A stretch of DNA of 24,006 bases from Bacteroidota bacterium (GTDB lineage Bacteria > Bacteroidota > Bacteroidia > NS11-12g > UBA955). The stretch is from assembly GCA_005788145.1 (NCBI GenBank), contig SXYY01000068.1, forward strand, positions 1 through 24,006. The letters run 5' to 3'. This document shows positions 1 through 7,809 of the stretch, piece after piece. Made by a program: the position numbers and the translations under genes. The stretch's first letter is position 1. Every line of letters starts with the position of its first letter. The notes beneath the pieces were generated by a model. The model worked only from the letters and a program-made list of their open reading frames with translations, was not told the origin of the DNA and did not search any database.

Positions 1-1
1 C

Positions 2-1303
2 AACAAGGAAACCAAAATCAATGTGATTACACTGGGTTGCAGTAAAAACCTGGTGGATAGTGAGGTGCTCATGGGACAGCTCAAAGCATCCCAATTTGAT
101 GTAGCCCACGAAAGTACCAAAGACGATGCCGATATTGTGATCGTGAATACGTGCGGCTTTATTGAAAACGCCAAGCAAGAGAGCATCGATACCATTCTGG
201 CCTACGCCGATGCGAAAGTCCAAGGCAATATCGAAAAACTCTATGTCACTGGATGCCTATCGCACCGTTACAAAGACGAACTACGAGCAGAAATTCCAGA
301 AGTGGATGCTTGGTTTGGCACTTTGGACATGCCCCATTTGCTGCGAACAGTAGGGGCCGACTACAAACACGAATTGGTGGGGGAGCGATTGCAAACCACC
401 CCCAGACACTATGCCTACACCAAGATTTCGGAAGGTTGCGATAGACCGTGTTCATTTTGCGCCATACCCCTGATGCGTGGGAAGCACGTTTCTAGGCCCA
501 TAGAGACCATCAAACGCGAAATACAAGGTTTGGTGGCTAACGGTGTGAAAGAAGTGATGCTGATTGCCCAAGATTCGACGAGCTATGGCATGGACATTTA
601 TGGGGATCGCAAATTGGCGGATCTCATGAAACACCTCTCGGATGTGGAAGGACTGGAATGGTTGCGATTGCATTATGCTTATCCCTCGCAGTTCCCGTTG
701 GATGTGCTCGATGTGATGGCTGAACGCAGCAACATTTGTAACTATTTGGATATCCCCATACAGCACATTTCTGATCCGATGCTAAAAGCCATGCGCCGTG
801 GCATCACCAAACGCAGAACCTATGAAGTTTTGAATGCCATCCGTGATCGGGTGCCGGACATTGCGTTGAGAACGACGTTGTTGGTTGGACATCCCGGTGA
901 AACCGAAGCCGATGTGAAAGACTTGCTCGATGCCATCAATGACATCAAATTCGAGCGCTTGGGTGTATTTACCTATTCGCACGAAGAAAATACCCACGCA
1001 CATACTTTGGCAGATGACATTGCCCAGGAAGAAAAGCAGCGCCGGTCTGATGCCATCATGGAAGCCCAAATGGGAATCTCTGAGGCATTCAATCAGCAGT
1101 TGAAAGGACAAACCCTGAAAGTGTTGTTTGATCGCTTGGAAGGAGATGAGTTTGTGGGAAGAACAGAATTTGATAGTCCGGAAGTAGACAACGAAGTCCG
1201 TGTGTCCGCCAAAGACAATTATGTCCGCATGGGTGATTTTGCCCAGGTGAAGATTACCGATGCAAGCACCTACGATTTGATGGGTGAAGTTGTAACATCG
1301 TGA
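2..1303 (+). CDS. rimO: Ribosomal protein S12 methylthiotransferase RimO, 5'-truncated by the window edge
   Basis: RimO is a radical-SAM enzyme that methylthiolates a conserved Asp of ribosomal protein S12 (family knowledge). The reading frame is open from base 2 and already encodes N-K-E-T-K-I-N before the Val-Ile-Thr at base 23. The GTG at base 23 is therefore internal and the true start lies left of the window. Counting from that Val, the N-terminal UPF0004 domain has its three cluster Cys at 6 (GCSKN), 44 (NTCGF) and 78 (TGCLSHRY). The radical-SAM CxxxCxxC is C139-C143-C146 (GCDRPCSFC). The C-terminal part (roughly 365-426) fits the TRAM domain. GCSKN and the SFCAIPLMRGKHVSRP stretch favour RimO over the related MiaB. 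The stop TGA overlaps the GTG start of bshC by four bases, so the two are probably translated together. Confidence 0.95.
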   Translation, partial: NKETKINVITLGCSKNLVDSEVLMGQLKASQFDVAHESTKDDADIVIVNTCGFIENAKQESIDTILAYADAKVQGNIEKLYVTGCLSHRYKDELRAEIPEVDAWFGTLDMPHLLRTVGADYKHELVGERLQTTPRHYAYTKISEGCDRPCSFCAIPLMRGKHVSRPIETIKREIQGLVANGVKEVMLIAQDSTSYGMDIYGDRKLADLMKHLSDVEGLEWLRLHYAYPSQFPLDVLDVMAERSNICNYLDIPIQHISDPMLKAMRRGITKRRTYEVLNAIRDRVPDIALRTTLLVGHPGETEADVKDLLDAINDIKFERLGVFTYSHEENTHAHTLADDIAQEEKQRRSDAIMEAQMGISEAFNQQLKGQTLKVLFDRLEGDEFVGRTEFDSPEVDNEVRVSAKDNYVRMGDFAQVKITDASTYDLMGEVVTS

Positions 1304-2898
1304 ACATCCAGAACGCTCCATATCCTCCCAAAGCCCTTTCCGATTTCCTTCGCCAAAGCGCATGGGGGAATAAGCCGTCGGGTTTGTACCCAGCTGAAGG
1401 TCTTTCTGCCAACGTAACGCCCATTTTAGAAGCCATCGCCGCAAAGCATTCTGTGGCGCAGCGAAGTGTGTTGCAATCGGTTTTCTCTGATCAAATGTGT
1501 GGTGCATTGTCCGATGTGCAGCAACAAAACATCCACTTGTTGGGCGATCCGAATACCTTCACTGTTGTAACCGGACAACAGATCCACATTGGATTGGGAC
1601 CGGCCTACGTGTTGTATAAGATCGTGTCGGCCATCAACTATTGTAACCACCTGAAGTCACAATACCCCAATCAGCATTTTGTGCCGGTGTTCTGGATGGC
1701 CACAGAGGACCACGATGTAAATGAAATTGCATATTTCAATCTGAACCAAGAAAAATATACCTGGGACAAACCTTGGTCAACGGCCGTCGGCGATATACCT
1801 ACGTCGGATTTGGCGGGTCTGTTCGACTGGTTAGAAACCCAACTGGGCGGGGGTGAAGCCGTGAAGTTGCGTATCCAAGCGGTGAGAAATCTATACTTGA
1901 AAGAGGGTGCAACGCTCGCCTCAACCACCATGCAGTGGATTTCGGAGTTATTCGGAAAATTTGGGCTACTTGTGTTGGATCCCCGCGATGTAAGATTAAA
2001 ACAGTTGGCAAAACCGTTGTTTGAAAAAGCCTTACAAGGGGATGCGATGTTGGAGGCTTTTCAATCGTCCACGACAGCATTGAAAGATGCCGGACAAATT
2101 CCTCCGGCACATGTGGGAAAGAGCTTGTTGTTTTGGATGGATGGGCAACGCAGGGTCAGAATTGAACGGACTTCGGATGGATATCATACGATTGATGGAT
2201 CATTCCAATGGTCCCAAGATGAAATAAATCAAATATTGGGTTCGGACGCTATCTGCCACCTATCGCCGAATGTGTTGTTGCGCCCCTTGTATCAGCAAAC
2301 CATTTTGCCTTGTGTGGCGTATGTGGGAGGTCCTTCAGAATATTTGTATTGGCTTCAAACCCCAAACGCGTTCTCACAGTCGGGTTTGGTTGCACCGCAG
2401 CTGCTCCATAGAAAAGGGGGGGTTGTCGTAACGCCATCGCAAAGAAAAAAGCTCGATAAATTGCAGATTTCGCAAATAGCCTGCTTCGAAGAGATCGAAA
2501 CTTTGAAGCAAAACATCGTGGCGAAAGAATTGGGCGAAAATGAACTTTTGTCTGCCATTGCTGAAACGAAGAGGCAATTGGAGAACCAACTGAAAACCTT
2601 GTATGGTTGGAAATCGCCATTGCTGGGCGAGTCCAAGAAGCATGTGGATGCATTTGTGAAATGGAACCACAAATTGGGAGAATCGGCAATCGATGCATTC
2701 GTAGAATCAAAATTTTCAGCGGACAATTGGGGCTCAATTGTACAGATTTTGGAGAGGAATTTTTCTGTTAGCAATCCGCAGGAACGACAACTTTTTTGGG
2801 TCCAGTATTATTTTGTCTACGGACAATACTGGATAGAAGAATTGGCCAAGAGTAGGGGATATGCTGAGAATGATGCTTTCTTCTTGATCGAGCCGTAG
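1300..2898 (+). CDS. bshC: Bacillithiol biosynthesis cysteine-adding enzyme BshC
   Basis: BshC is thought to add cysteine to glucosaminyl-malate in the last step of bacillithiol synthesis, a cytosolic low-molecular-weight thiol. The product is 532 residues, the usual family length. It contains the family signatures TGQQ (91-94) followed by a Gly-rich IGLGPAYVLYK stretch, and FWMATEDHD (131-139), both in the Rossmann-like core. A Lys/Glu-rich segment around 383-460 (RKKLDKLQ to KWNHKL) fits the coiled-coil dimerisation arm described for BshC. The start is GTG at 1300, inside the stop codon of rimO, with no alternative upstream. No bshA or bshB is visible here. Coupling to rimO is most likely shared transcription, although both products bear on sulfur and redox chemistry. 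Confidence 0.95.
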   Translation: MNIQNAPYPPKALSDFLRQSAWGNKPSGLYPAEGLSANVTPILEAIAAKHSVAQRSVLQSVFSDQMCGALSDVQQQNIHLLGDPNTFTVVTGQQIHIGLGPAYVLYKIVSAINYCNHLKSQYPNQHFVPVFWMATEDHDVNEIAYFNLNQEKYTWDKPWSTAVGDIPTSDLAGLFDWLETQLGGGEAVKLRIQAVRNLYLKEGATLASTTMQWISELFGKFGLLVLDPRDVRLKQLAKPLFEKALQGDAMLEAFQSSTTALKDAGQIPPAHVGKSLLFWMDGQRRVRIERTSDGYHTIDGSFQWSQDEINQILGSDAICHLSPNVLLRPLYQQTILPCVAYVGGPSEYLYWLQTPNAFSQSGLVAPQLLHRKGGVVVTPSQRKKLDKLQISQIACFEEIETLKQNIVAKELGENELLSAIAETKRQLENQLKTLYGWKSPLLGESKKHVDAFVKWNHKLGESAIDAFVESKFSADNWGSIVQILERNFSVSNPQERQLFWVQYYFVYGQYWIEELAKSRGYAENDAFFLIEP

Positions 2899-3154
2899 TT
2901 ATGGGTTTTTTCCATTGATTGTTGTCGTCTTTTTTGCGTGAATCATGGAATTTACCCATGATTAGATGGGAATTATCCATAATTTCACGGGGATGAAATT
3001 CAATCCGAAAAACATGAGTGTTACAATTGTCGTTTTTTTATTGCACCACCCCTTTTTTCAAGAAATTAGGGTTATTTCAAGAAGTGTGCAATTCTGATAT
3101 CATAGACGTTATAATGGGTTTAACAATTAGCAATGGCAAAATAAAATCTTCAAT
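2899..3154. promoter_or_regulatory. AT-rich leader of the carbonic anhydrase gene with hairpins and a direct repeat
   Basis: This 256-base gap has no credible ORF. At 2941-2963 there is a 7-bp inverted repeat (AATCATG / CATGATT). It shares bases with CCCAT (2955-2959) / ATGGG (2966-2970), and ATGG (2966-2969) can also pair with CCAT (2977-2980), so the hairpins exclude one another. The 9-mer TTTCAAGAA occurs at 3056-3064 and again at 3075-3083, a 19-base period. A TATAAT lies at 3110-3115, and no Bacteroidota-type TAnnTTTG is present. Any regulatory role is inference; it could simply be the joint of a transferred segment. Confidence 0.3.
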
Positions 3155-3796
3155 ATGAAAACAATCACAAAACAAATTCAAGATTCGATTACCCCAAAGA
3201 TCGCGCTGAAATTATTGGAAGAAGGCAACAAAAGATTTGTTCAAAATTTAAAAACGAATCGCAATCTTCTTGAACAGGCAAACGAGACATCAGAAGGTCA
3301 ACATCCTTTTGCTGTGGTTTTGAGCTGTATTGATAGCAGAACGTCTGCAGAACTTATTTTTGATCAGGGCCTTGGTGATATTTTTAGTGTGCGCATCGCC
3401 GGCAATATCATCAATGAAGATATTTTGGGGAGTATGGAATTTGCCTGTAAATTGGCAGGAGCGAAAATTATCGTGGTACTTGGACATACTAAATGTGGAG
3501 CTATTAAGGGGGCGTGTGACCATGTTGAAATGGGTAACTTGACTGCTTTACTGGCCAAAATTAGACCCGCCGTTGATGACGAAACTGAAACCAAAGAAAA
3601 TCGAACTTCTAAAAATCCTATTTTTGTCGAGAACGTAGCCCTTATCAACGTGTCGAGAACAGTAAATTCTATCATGGAGAGAAGTACAATTCTAAAACAA
3701 TTGATAGAAAGTGGAGAAATTGGTATAATTGGTGGTATGCATCAATTGTCAACAGGACAGGTATGTTTTTATGAGGAAAAATCTTCAAAAGCGTAA
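3155..3796 (+). CDS. Beta-class carbonic anhydrase
   Basis: Catalyses reversible hydration of CO2 to bicarbonate. The 213-residue product has the beta-class zinc site: C58-x-D60-x-R62 (SCIDSR) and H111-x-x-C114 (GHTKCGA), with D60/R62 as the usual catalytic dyad. No signal peptide is visible, so it is probably cytosolic. The start is the ATG at 3155, with an AT-rich upstream and no Shine-Dalgarno. The next gene, a SulP transporter, begins 26 bp after the stop on the same strand. SulP proteins paired with or fused to carbonic anhydrases are a known arrangement, and bicarbonate transport is the usual inference. The gene is visibly more AT-rich than rimO and bshC, with many ATA, AAA, ATT and TTA codons, so it was probably acquired together with its partner. 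Confidence 0.93.
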   Translation: MKTITKQIQDSITPKIALKLLEEGNKRFVQNLKTNRNLLEQANETSEGQHPFAVVLSCIDSRTSAELIFDQGLGDIFSVRIAGNIINEDILGSMEFACKLAGAKIIVVLGHTKCGAIKGACDHVEMGNLTALLAKIRPAVDDETETKENRTSKNPIFVENVALINVSRTVNSIMERSTILKQLIESGEIGIIGGMHQLSTGQVCFYEEKSSKA

Positions 3797-3822
3797 AAAA
3801 CAAAATATCAAATCCCACAAAA

Positions 3823-5387
3823 ATGATCAAGAATAATTCAATTTTTTCTTCCTTAAAAACTGACATGCTATCGGGTGTTGTCGTATTCTTAGTAGCACTG
3901 CCCCTGTGTTTAGGAATAGCAGTGGCTTCGGGAGCATCACCTTTTGCCGGTATAATAACCGGTATAATTGGAGGATTAATTGTAGGTTATTTGAGTGGAT
4001 CGCAAGTTAGTGTAAGCGGGCCGGCCGCTGGTCTAATAGCAATAGTAATTTTGGCTATTCAGAATTTAGGTTTTGAGGCGTTCCTTTTATCTGTATTATT
4101 GGCAGGTATTTTTCAGTTAGTACTGGGCTTTATAAAAGCCGGCACTATTTCTAATTATTTTCCATCCGGCGTAATAGATGGTATGCTAACGGGCATAGGT
4201 ATCATAATTATTGTGAAAGAATTGCCCCATGCCATTGGTTATGATAATGAACACGAAGGTGATTTTTTCAGTTACAGATTAACAGACGAAGCTGACGCTG
4301 GATTTTTTAATGAAATTATCCATTCCTTTAATTTTGCGCACACTGGATTTTAATTATAACTTTTATCTCACTAGCTGTTATTTTAGCATTTAATAAAGTT
4401 CCCTTTCTCCGGAAAATCAAGCTGCTGCCTGGTGCATTAGTCGCGGTTGGAACAGGGGTCATGATAAATGAATTATTTTGTATTTTTTCACCTTCGCTTG
4501 TAATAACAGGAAACCATTTAGTAAAATTACCAGTTGCTGCTTCATTCAGTGATTTCAAGGGGCAATTTACCTTACCAGACTTTTCCGCTATTTCTAATCC
4601 AGCGATATGGATAACTGCACTAACTATTTCTGTTGTGGCAAGTATTGAAACACTATTGTGTATTGAGGCAGGTGATAAACTAGACCCCTATAAGCGATTT
4701 TCAAGTGGTAATACTGAGCTCAAAGCTCAAGGTATAGGAAATATAATAGCTGGCTTAATCGGTGGCATTCCAATGACAAGCGTTATTGTAAGAACTACGG
4801 CAAATATAAATGCTGGAGCTAGAACAAAGTTCTCCGCCATATTTCACGGTTTATTGTTATTGTTGACTGTAATTCTAATTCCTAATTTACTCAATAAAAT
4901 TCCCATGGCAACTTTGGCGGCCATATTATTAATGATTGGATTTAAACTGTCAAGTCCTAAAGTATTTAAGCGCATGTGGCATGCAGGTAAATTTCAATTT
5001 GTCCCTTTTATTGCGACAGTAATAGGTGTCGTCAGTTTGGATTTATTAAAAGGTGTAGGTATTGGTTTGGTGATGAGCATTTTATTTATTCTTAGAGGGA
5101 ATATGAAATTCGCATATTTTTTTAATAAAGAAAAACACAAGGATGGGGAAGATGTTATCATCGATTTGGCTCAAGAAGTTTCTTTTTTGAACAAGGCAGC
5201 GTTAAAACAAACTTTAGCACATTTACCTCATAATTCAACTGTGATTATAAGCGCAAAAAACACTGTGTATATAGACTACGACGTTTTGGAATTGATAAGA
5301 GACTTCTCCAATTATGGGTCAAAAGAAAAGAATATCAATGTAATGCTAAAAGACTTTAAAAAAGTATACCAAATAGAAAACACTTGA
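3823..5387 (+). pseudogene. SulP-family anion transporter (probable bicarbonate or sulfate), broken by a -1 frameshift
   Basis: Two ORFs in different frames make up one SulP protein. The first (3823-4353, 176 aa) holds the N-terminal membrane segments, including SGVVVFLVALPLCLGIA and QVSVSGPAAGL, and ends ...FNFAHTGF-stop. The second frame continues directly from about 4353 (IITFISLAV, then VPFLRKIKLLPGALVAVG) through the remaining membrane segments (SIETLLCIEAGDKLDP, GGIPMTSVIVRT) to a C-terminal STAS-like domain (about 5150-5387). Adding one T to the TTTT at 4348-4351 restores a continuous protein of about 521 residues, normal for the family. The ATG at 4461 lies inside the continuous homology and is not a genuine start. 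This could be true inactivation, a reversible homopolymer slip, or a sequencing error; no classic slippery heptamer is seen. It follows the carbonic anhydrase by 26 bp and shares its AT-rich composition. Confidence 0.88.
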
Positions 5388-5464
5388 GAAAGTGGCCTCG
5401 TATGCTAAACGGAATATTTTATTATCCCGACGTATGTATTAAAAATCATTACATTGAGTTATTT

Positions 5465-6166
5465 TCAGCGCTTGCGCTGTTTATCTAAGCGCAAGTTGAT
5501 CAATTCGATCGTGAATGAGAAGGCCATTGCGAAATAGATGTATCCTTTGTTGATGTGTTGGCCAAGGCCTTCCCCCAACAGACTTACTCCAATCAATACC
5601 AAGAAAGACAATGCCAATATTTTGATGCTGGGGTTGTCATTGACGAAATTGGCAATGGGTTCGCTCGCCCATAACATCACCAACATCGAAATTACAACCG
5701 CCACAATCATCACCCAGACTTCGTTGGCCATTCCCACAGCGGTGATGACTGAATCCAAACTGAACACCACGTTAATCAAAGCCATTTGTAGCAAAATGCC
5801 GGTCCAGCCTTTGGCATCTGTACGCTCCTTGATTTCCGCTTCATGACCCTTCATTTTCAGGTGTATTTCTCGAACACTTTGGTATAACAAAAACAAACCT
5901 CCCACAATCACGAGGATGTCCTTGCCCGAAATGCCCTGGTTCATGACATGGAATAAGTCTGCCTCCTGTTGTTGAACCCAATTGAGGCCCATCAACATAA
6001 TGACCCTTACCACCATGCCCATTAAAAGTCCATATCTGCGCGCTTGCTTTTGTTTGTCACCCGGTGCTTTGTTGGCAAGGATAGAAATGAAAATGATGTT
6101 GTCAATTCCCAATACAATTTCCAAAACTGTTAAGGCGACCAAACTGATGATGATATCTTGTGTCAT
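5465..6166 (-). CDS. TerC-family integral membrane protein (probable metal-ion exporter)
   Basis: The product is 233 residues with about seven hydrophobic segments. It has the two TerC signatures, each with a membrane-embedded Asp: LEIVLGIDNIIF (D22) and NVVFSLDSVITAVGMA (D138). TerC/Alx/YkoY proteins are linked to manganese efflux and metal loading of exported proteins; tellurite resistance is only the historical name. A Lys/Arg/Glu-rich cytoplasmic loop lies near 100-120. The ATG start at 6166 overlaps the stop of miaA (ATGA), so it is the last gene of a three-gene minus-strand operon. It converges on the SulP gene across 77 bp in which I see no convincing terminator. The exact substrate cannot be read from sequence. 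Confidence 0.9.
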   Translation of the reverse strand: MTQDIIISLVALTVLEIVLGIDNIIFISILANKAPGDKQKQARRYGLLMGMVVRVIMLMGLNWVQQQEADLFHVMNQGISGKDILVIVGGLFLLYQSVREIHLKMKGHEAEIKERTDAKGWTGILLQMALINVVFSLDSVITAVGMANEVWVMIVAVVISMLVMLWASEPIANFVNDNPSIKILALSFLVLIGVSLLGEGLGQHINKGYIYFAMAFSFTIELINLRLDKQRKR

Positions 6167-7074
6167 GATGATGGGGCAAATTTACGAATGAAATCAACCC
6201 AATCTGCAGGCCGAATCCATTCTGTTGAAAAGCGGTTGTTGAAGTAGGTAATCTGTCGTTTCGCGTAATTCCGCGTATGCTGTTTTATTTTCTCGATGGC
6301 CTCTTTATCTGTTGACTGTCCCTCAAAAAATGCAAACAACTCAGAATAACCCACCGTTTGAAGGGCTTTCAGTTCCTTTTGTGGATGTAGCAAGCGGGCT
6401 TCATCGATTAATCCCATAGCAACCATGGCATCCACGCGCTGGTTGATGCGGTCATACAACAATTCTCGGGGGTGTTCAATGCCCACAAATTGAATATTGA
6501 CACCCGGGAAGTACTGTACTTTTTCTTGCCCGTAAATTGCTGAAAGTGGTTTTCTCAACTGAATGCACAACTCCAGGGCGCGCATGACCCTTTGGGGATT
6601 GTCTAATCGAACAAATTTGCCGGCCTGGGGATCCAATTGCAACAACATCGATAGAAGGGGTTCAATGCCATTGGCCACGTATTGGTCCAAAATTTCGCTG
6701 CGCAAATCGGGGTCTGCTTCTGGCAGATCGTCCATGCCATATAAAATGGCCTCGATGTAGAGTCCTGTGCCGCCGCAAAGTACCGCGTATCCGTTGTTCT
6801 CGAGCAATTCTTGTGTAATGCTCCGGAAAATTTCGGCATGGGTGCCTGCGTTGTAATGGTATTTTATGGGGACGTGACCTATGCCGTGATGCTTTACGGT
6901 TGACAATTCTGCATCACTGGGTTTGGCAACTGCGATGTTGAGTTCTTCGTACACTTGTCGTGAGTCAACATTCACGATTTCTGTCCTCAGTAACTGGGCC
7001 ACTTCAATGGCAGCGGCTGTTTTTCCTGAGGCAGTGGGACCGCCCACAACAAACAAAGTGGGTTGCGTTTTCAA
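6163..7074 (-). CDS. miaA: tRNA dimethylallyltransferase MiaA
   Basis: MiaA transfers a dimethylallyl group to N6 of A37 in tRNAs that read UNN codons. The product is 303 residues with the P-loop GPTASGKT (12-19) and the DSRQVY motif (37-42) that binds the isoprenoid diphosphate and tRNA. Also present are GGTGLYIEAILYG and NPQRVMRALE, and a KRQITYFNNR stretch near the C-terminus. The start is a TTG at 7072-7074. An in-frame TGA at 7090-7092 lies just upstream and no ATG or GTG falls between it and the conserved VVGGPTASGKT, so the unusual start is forced. It lies 5 bp after the pRiA4b-like gene and overlaps the TerC gene by four bases. Confidence 0.95.
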   Translation of the reverse strand: MKTQPTLFVVGGPTASGKTAAAIEVAQLLRTEIVNVDSRQVYEELNIAVAKPSDAELSTVKHHGIGHVPIKYHYNAGTHAEIFRSITQELLENNGYAVLCGGTGLYIEAILYGMDDLPEADPDLRSEILDQYVANGIEPLLSMLLQLDPQAGKFVRLDNPQRVMRALELCIQLRKPLSAIYGQEKVQYFPGVNIQFVGIEHPRELLYDRINQRVDAMVAMGLIDEARLLHPQKELKALQTVGYSELFAFFEGQSTDKEAIEKIKQHTRNYAKRQITYFNNRFSTEWIRPADWVDFIRKFAPSS

Positions 7075-7079
7075 ACGGG

Positions 7080-7724
7080 TTATTTTAAATCATCGGCATC
7101 GATGCCTTCGCCCAATGCGCCGAAACCAAATTCGTCGTTGTCTTCTTCTTCCTCTTCGTCCAGGTCATCATCCAAGTCATCGTCGTCTTCCGCCAACAAT
7201 TCTTCTTCGTGTTCTACCAACAAACTCTTGATGCCTTTTGCCGCCAAGATTTTCTCGGCAAGGGTGTCGAACTCATTGTCATCGAGCATTTTGAACTTGC
7301 CTTCGTTATGCTGTCTGGGTGCCTTTCCCTCAGTGCGATAAATTCTTGGATAGGTTTGCTTTTCGCTGCTCTCTTCAATGCTGATAAGTTCGCAAAGTAG
7401 CGTCCACTGAACGGAGTAATCGAAAATATAGATAAACCGCTGATGGGGGTCGTTCACACAGCTGCGAATTTTGGTGTCCTGCATCAATGGGGCACTGGCA
7501 TTGCCGGTGAGGTCCGAATCTCCACTGGGTTTGGCTTTTTTCACTTCAGAAATCTTGCGCCAACGATCGTCACTCACGAAAAAGCTGGCCAATTCCTTGT
7601 TGTCGAAGCCAATGGCCTCTTGGATGATGTTGTTGAAATCCATGAAGGTGTGGGAAGGCTTTATCTCAATCCAACGCACCACGTCATCCATGTCTTCGAA
7701 CCAAATTTTAAAACGATAAACCAT
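7080..7724 (-). CDS. pRiA4b ORF-3-like protein with a long acidic C-terminal tail
   Basis: The 214-residue product resembles the plasmid pRiA4b ORF-3 family: an N-terminal FKIWFEDMDDVVRWIEI strand, then TFMDFNNIIQEAIGFDNKEL, then the RFIYIFDYSVQW core. The biochemical function of the family is unknown. The last 45 or so residues are strongly acidic (runs of Asp and Glu, for example LAEDDDDLDDDLDEEEEED), ending in GEGIDADDLK. I chose the ATG at 7722-7724 because it starts directly at the conserved VYRFKIWFED. The longer frame to 7811 would add a hydrophobic stretch encoded across the divergent promoter region. It is the first gene of the operon with miaA (5-bp gap) and the TerC gene. A role in tRNA or RNA metabolism is only suggested by the neighbourhood. 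Confidence 0.85.
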   Translation of the reverse strand: MVYRFKIWFEDMDDVVRWIEIKPSHTFMDFNNIIQEAIGFDNKELASFFVSDDRWRKISEVKKAKPSGDSDLTGNASAPLMQDTKIRSCVNDPHQRFIYIFDYSVQWTLLCELISIEESSEKQTYPRIYRTEGKAPRQHNEGKFKMLDDNEFDTLAEKILAAKGIKSLLVEHEEELLAEDDDDLDDDLDEEEEEDNDEFGFGALGEGIDADDLK

Positions 7725-7732
7725 GCGAATTG

Positions 7733-7740
7733 CAAAAATA
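7733..7740 (-). promoter_or_regulatory. Candidate -7 element for the pRiA4b-like/miaA/TerC operon
   Basis: The minus strand reads TATTTTTG, an exact match to the Bacteroidota -7 consensus TAnnTTTG, ending 8 nt before the ATG at 7724. No good TTG -33 element is seen at the right distance. If used, the mRNA would have an extremely short leader. Confidence 0.4.
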
Positions 7741-7809
7741 GTTCTCAGCCGTTGCTTATTGATGAAAAAAATGAAGCCAATGAAAATAAGCCGTATTTTC
7801 GCGGGAATC

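Noticed and set aside
782..1507. Long minus-strand ORF opposite rimO/bshC
   Set aside because: It lies entirely antisense to two well-conserved genes and its translation resembles no family I recognise.
4461..4463. ATG as the start of a separate 308-aa transporter
   Set aside because: SulP homology continues unbroken upstream of it in the same frame to about 4353, so it is an internal Met of a frameshifted gene.
5466..5480. Palindrome CAGCGCTTGCGCTG as terminator for SulP/TerC
   Set aside because: It lies within the last codons of the TerC gene, has almost no loop and is not followed by a T tract.
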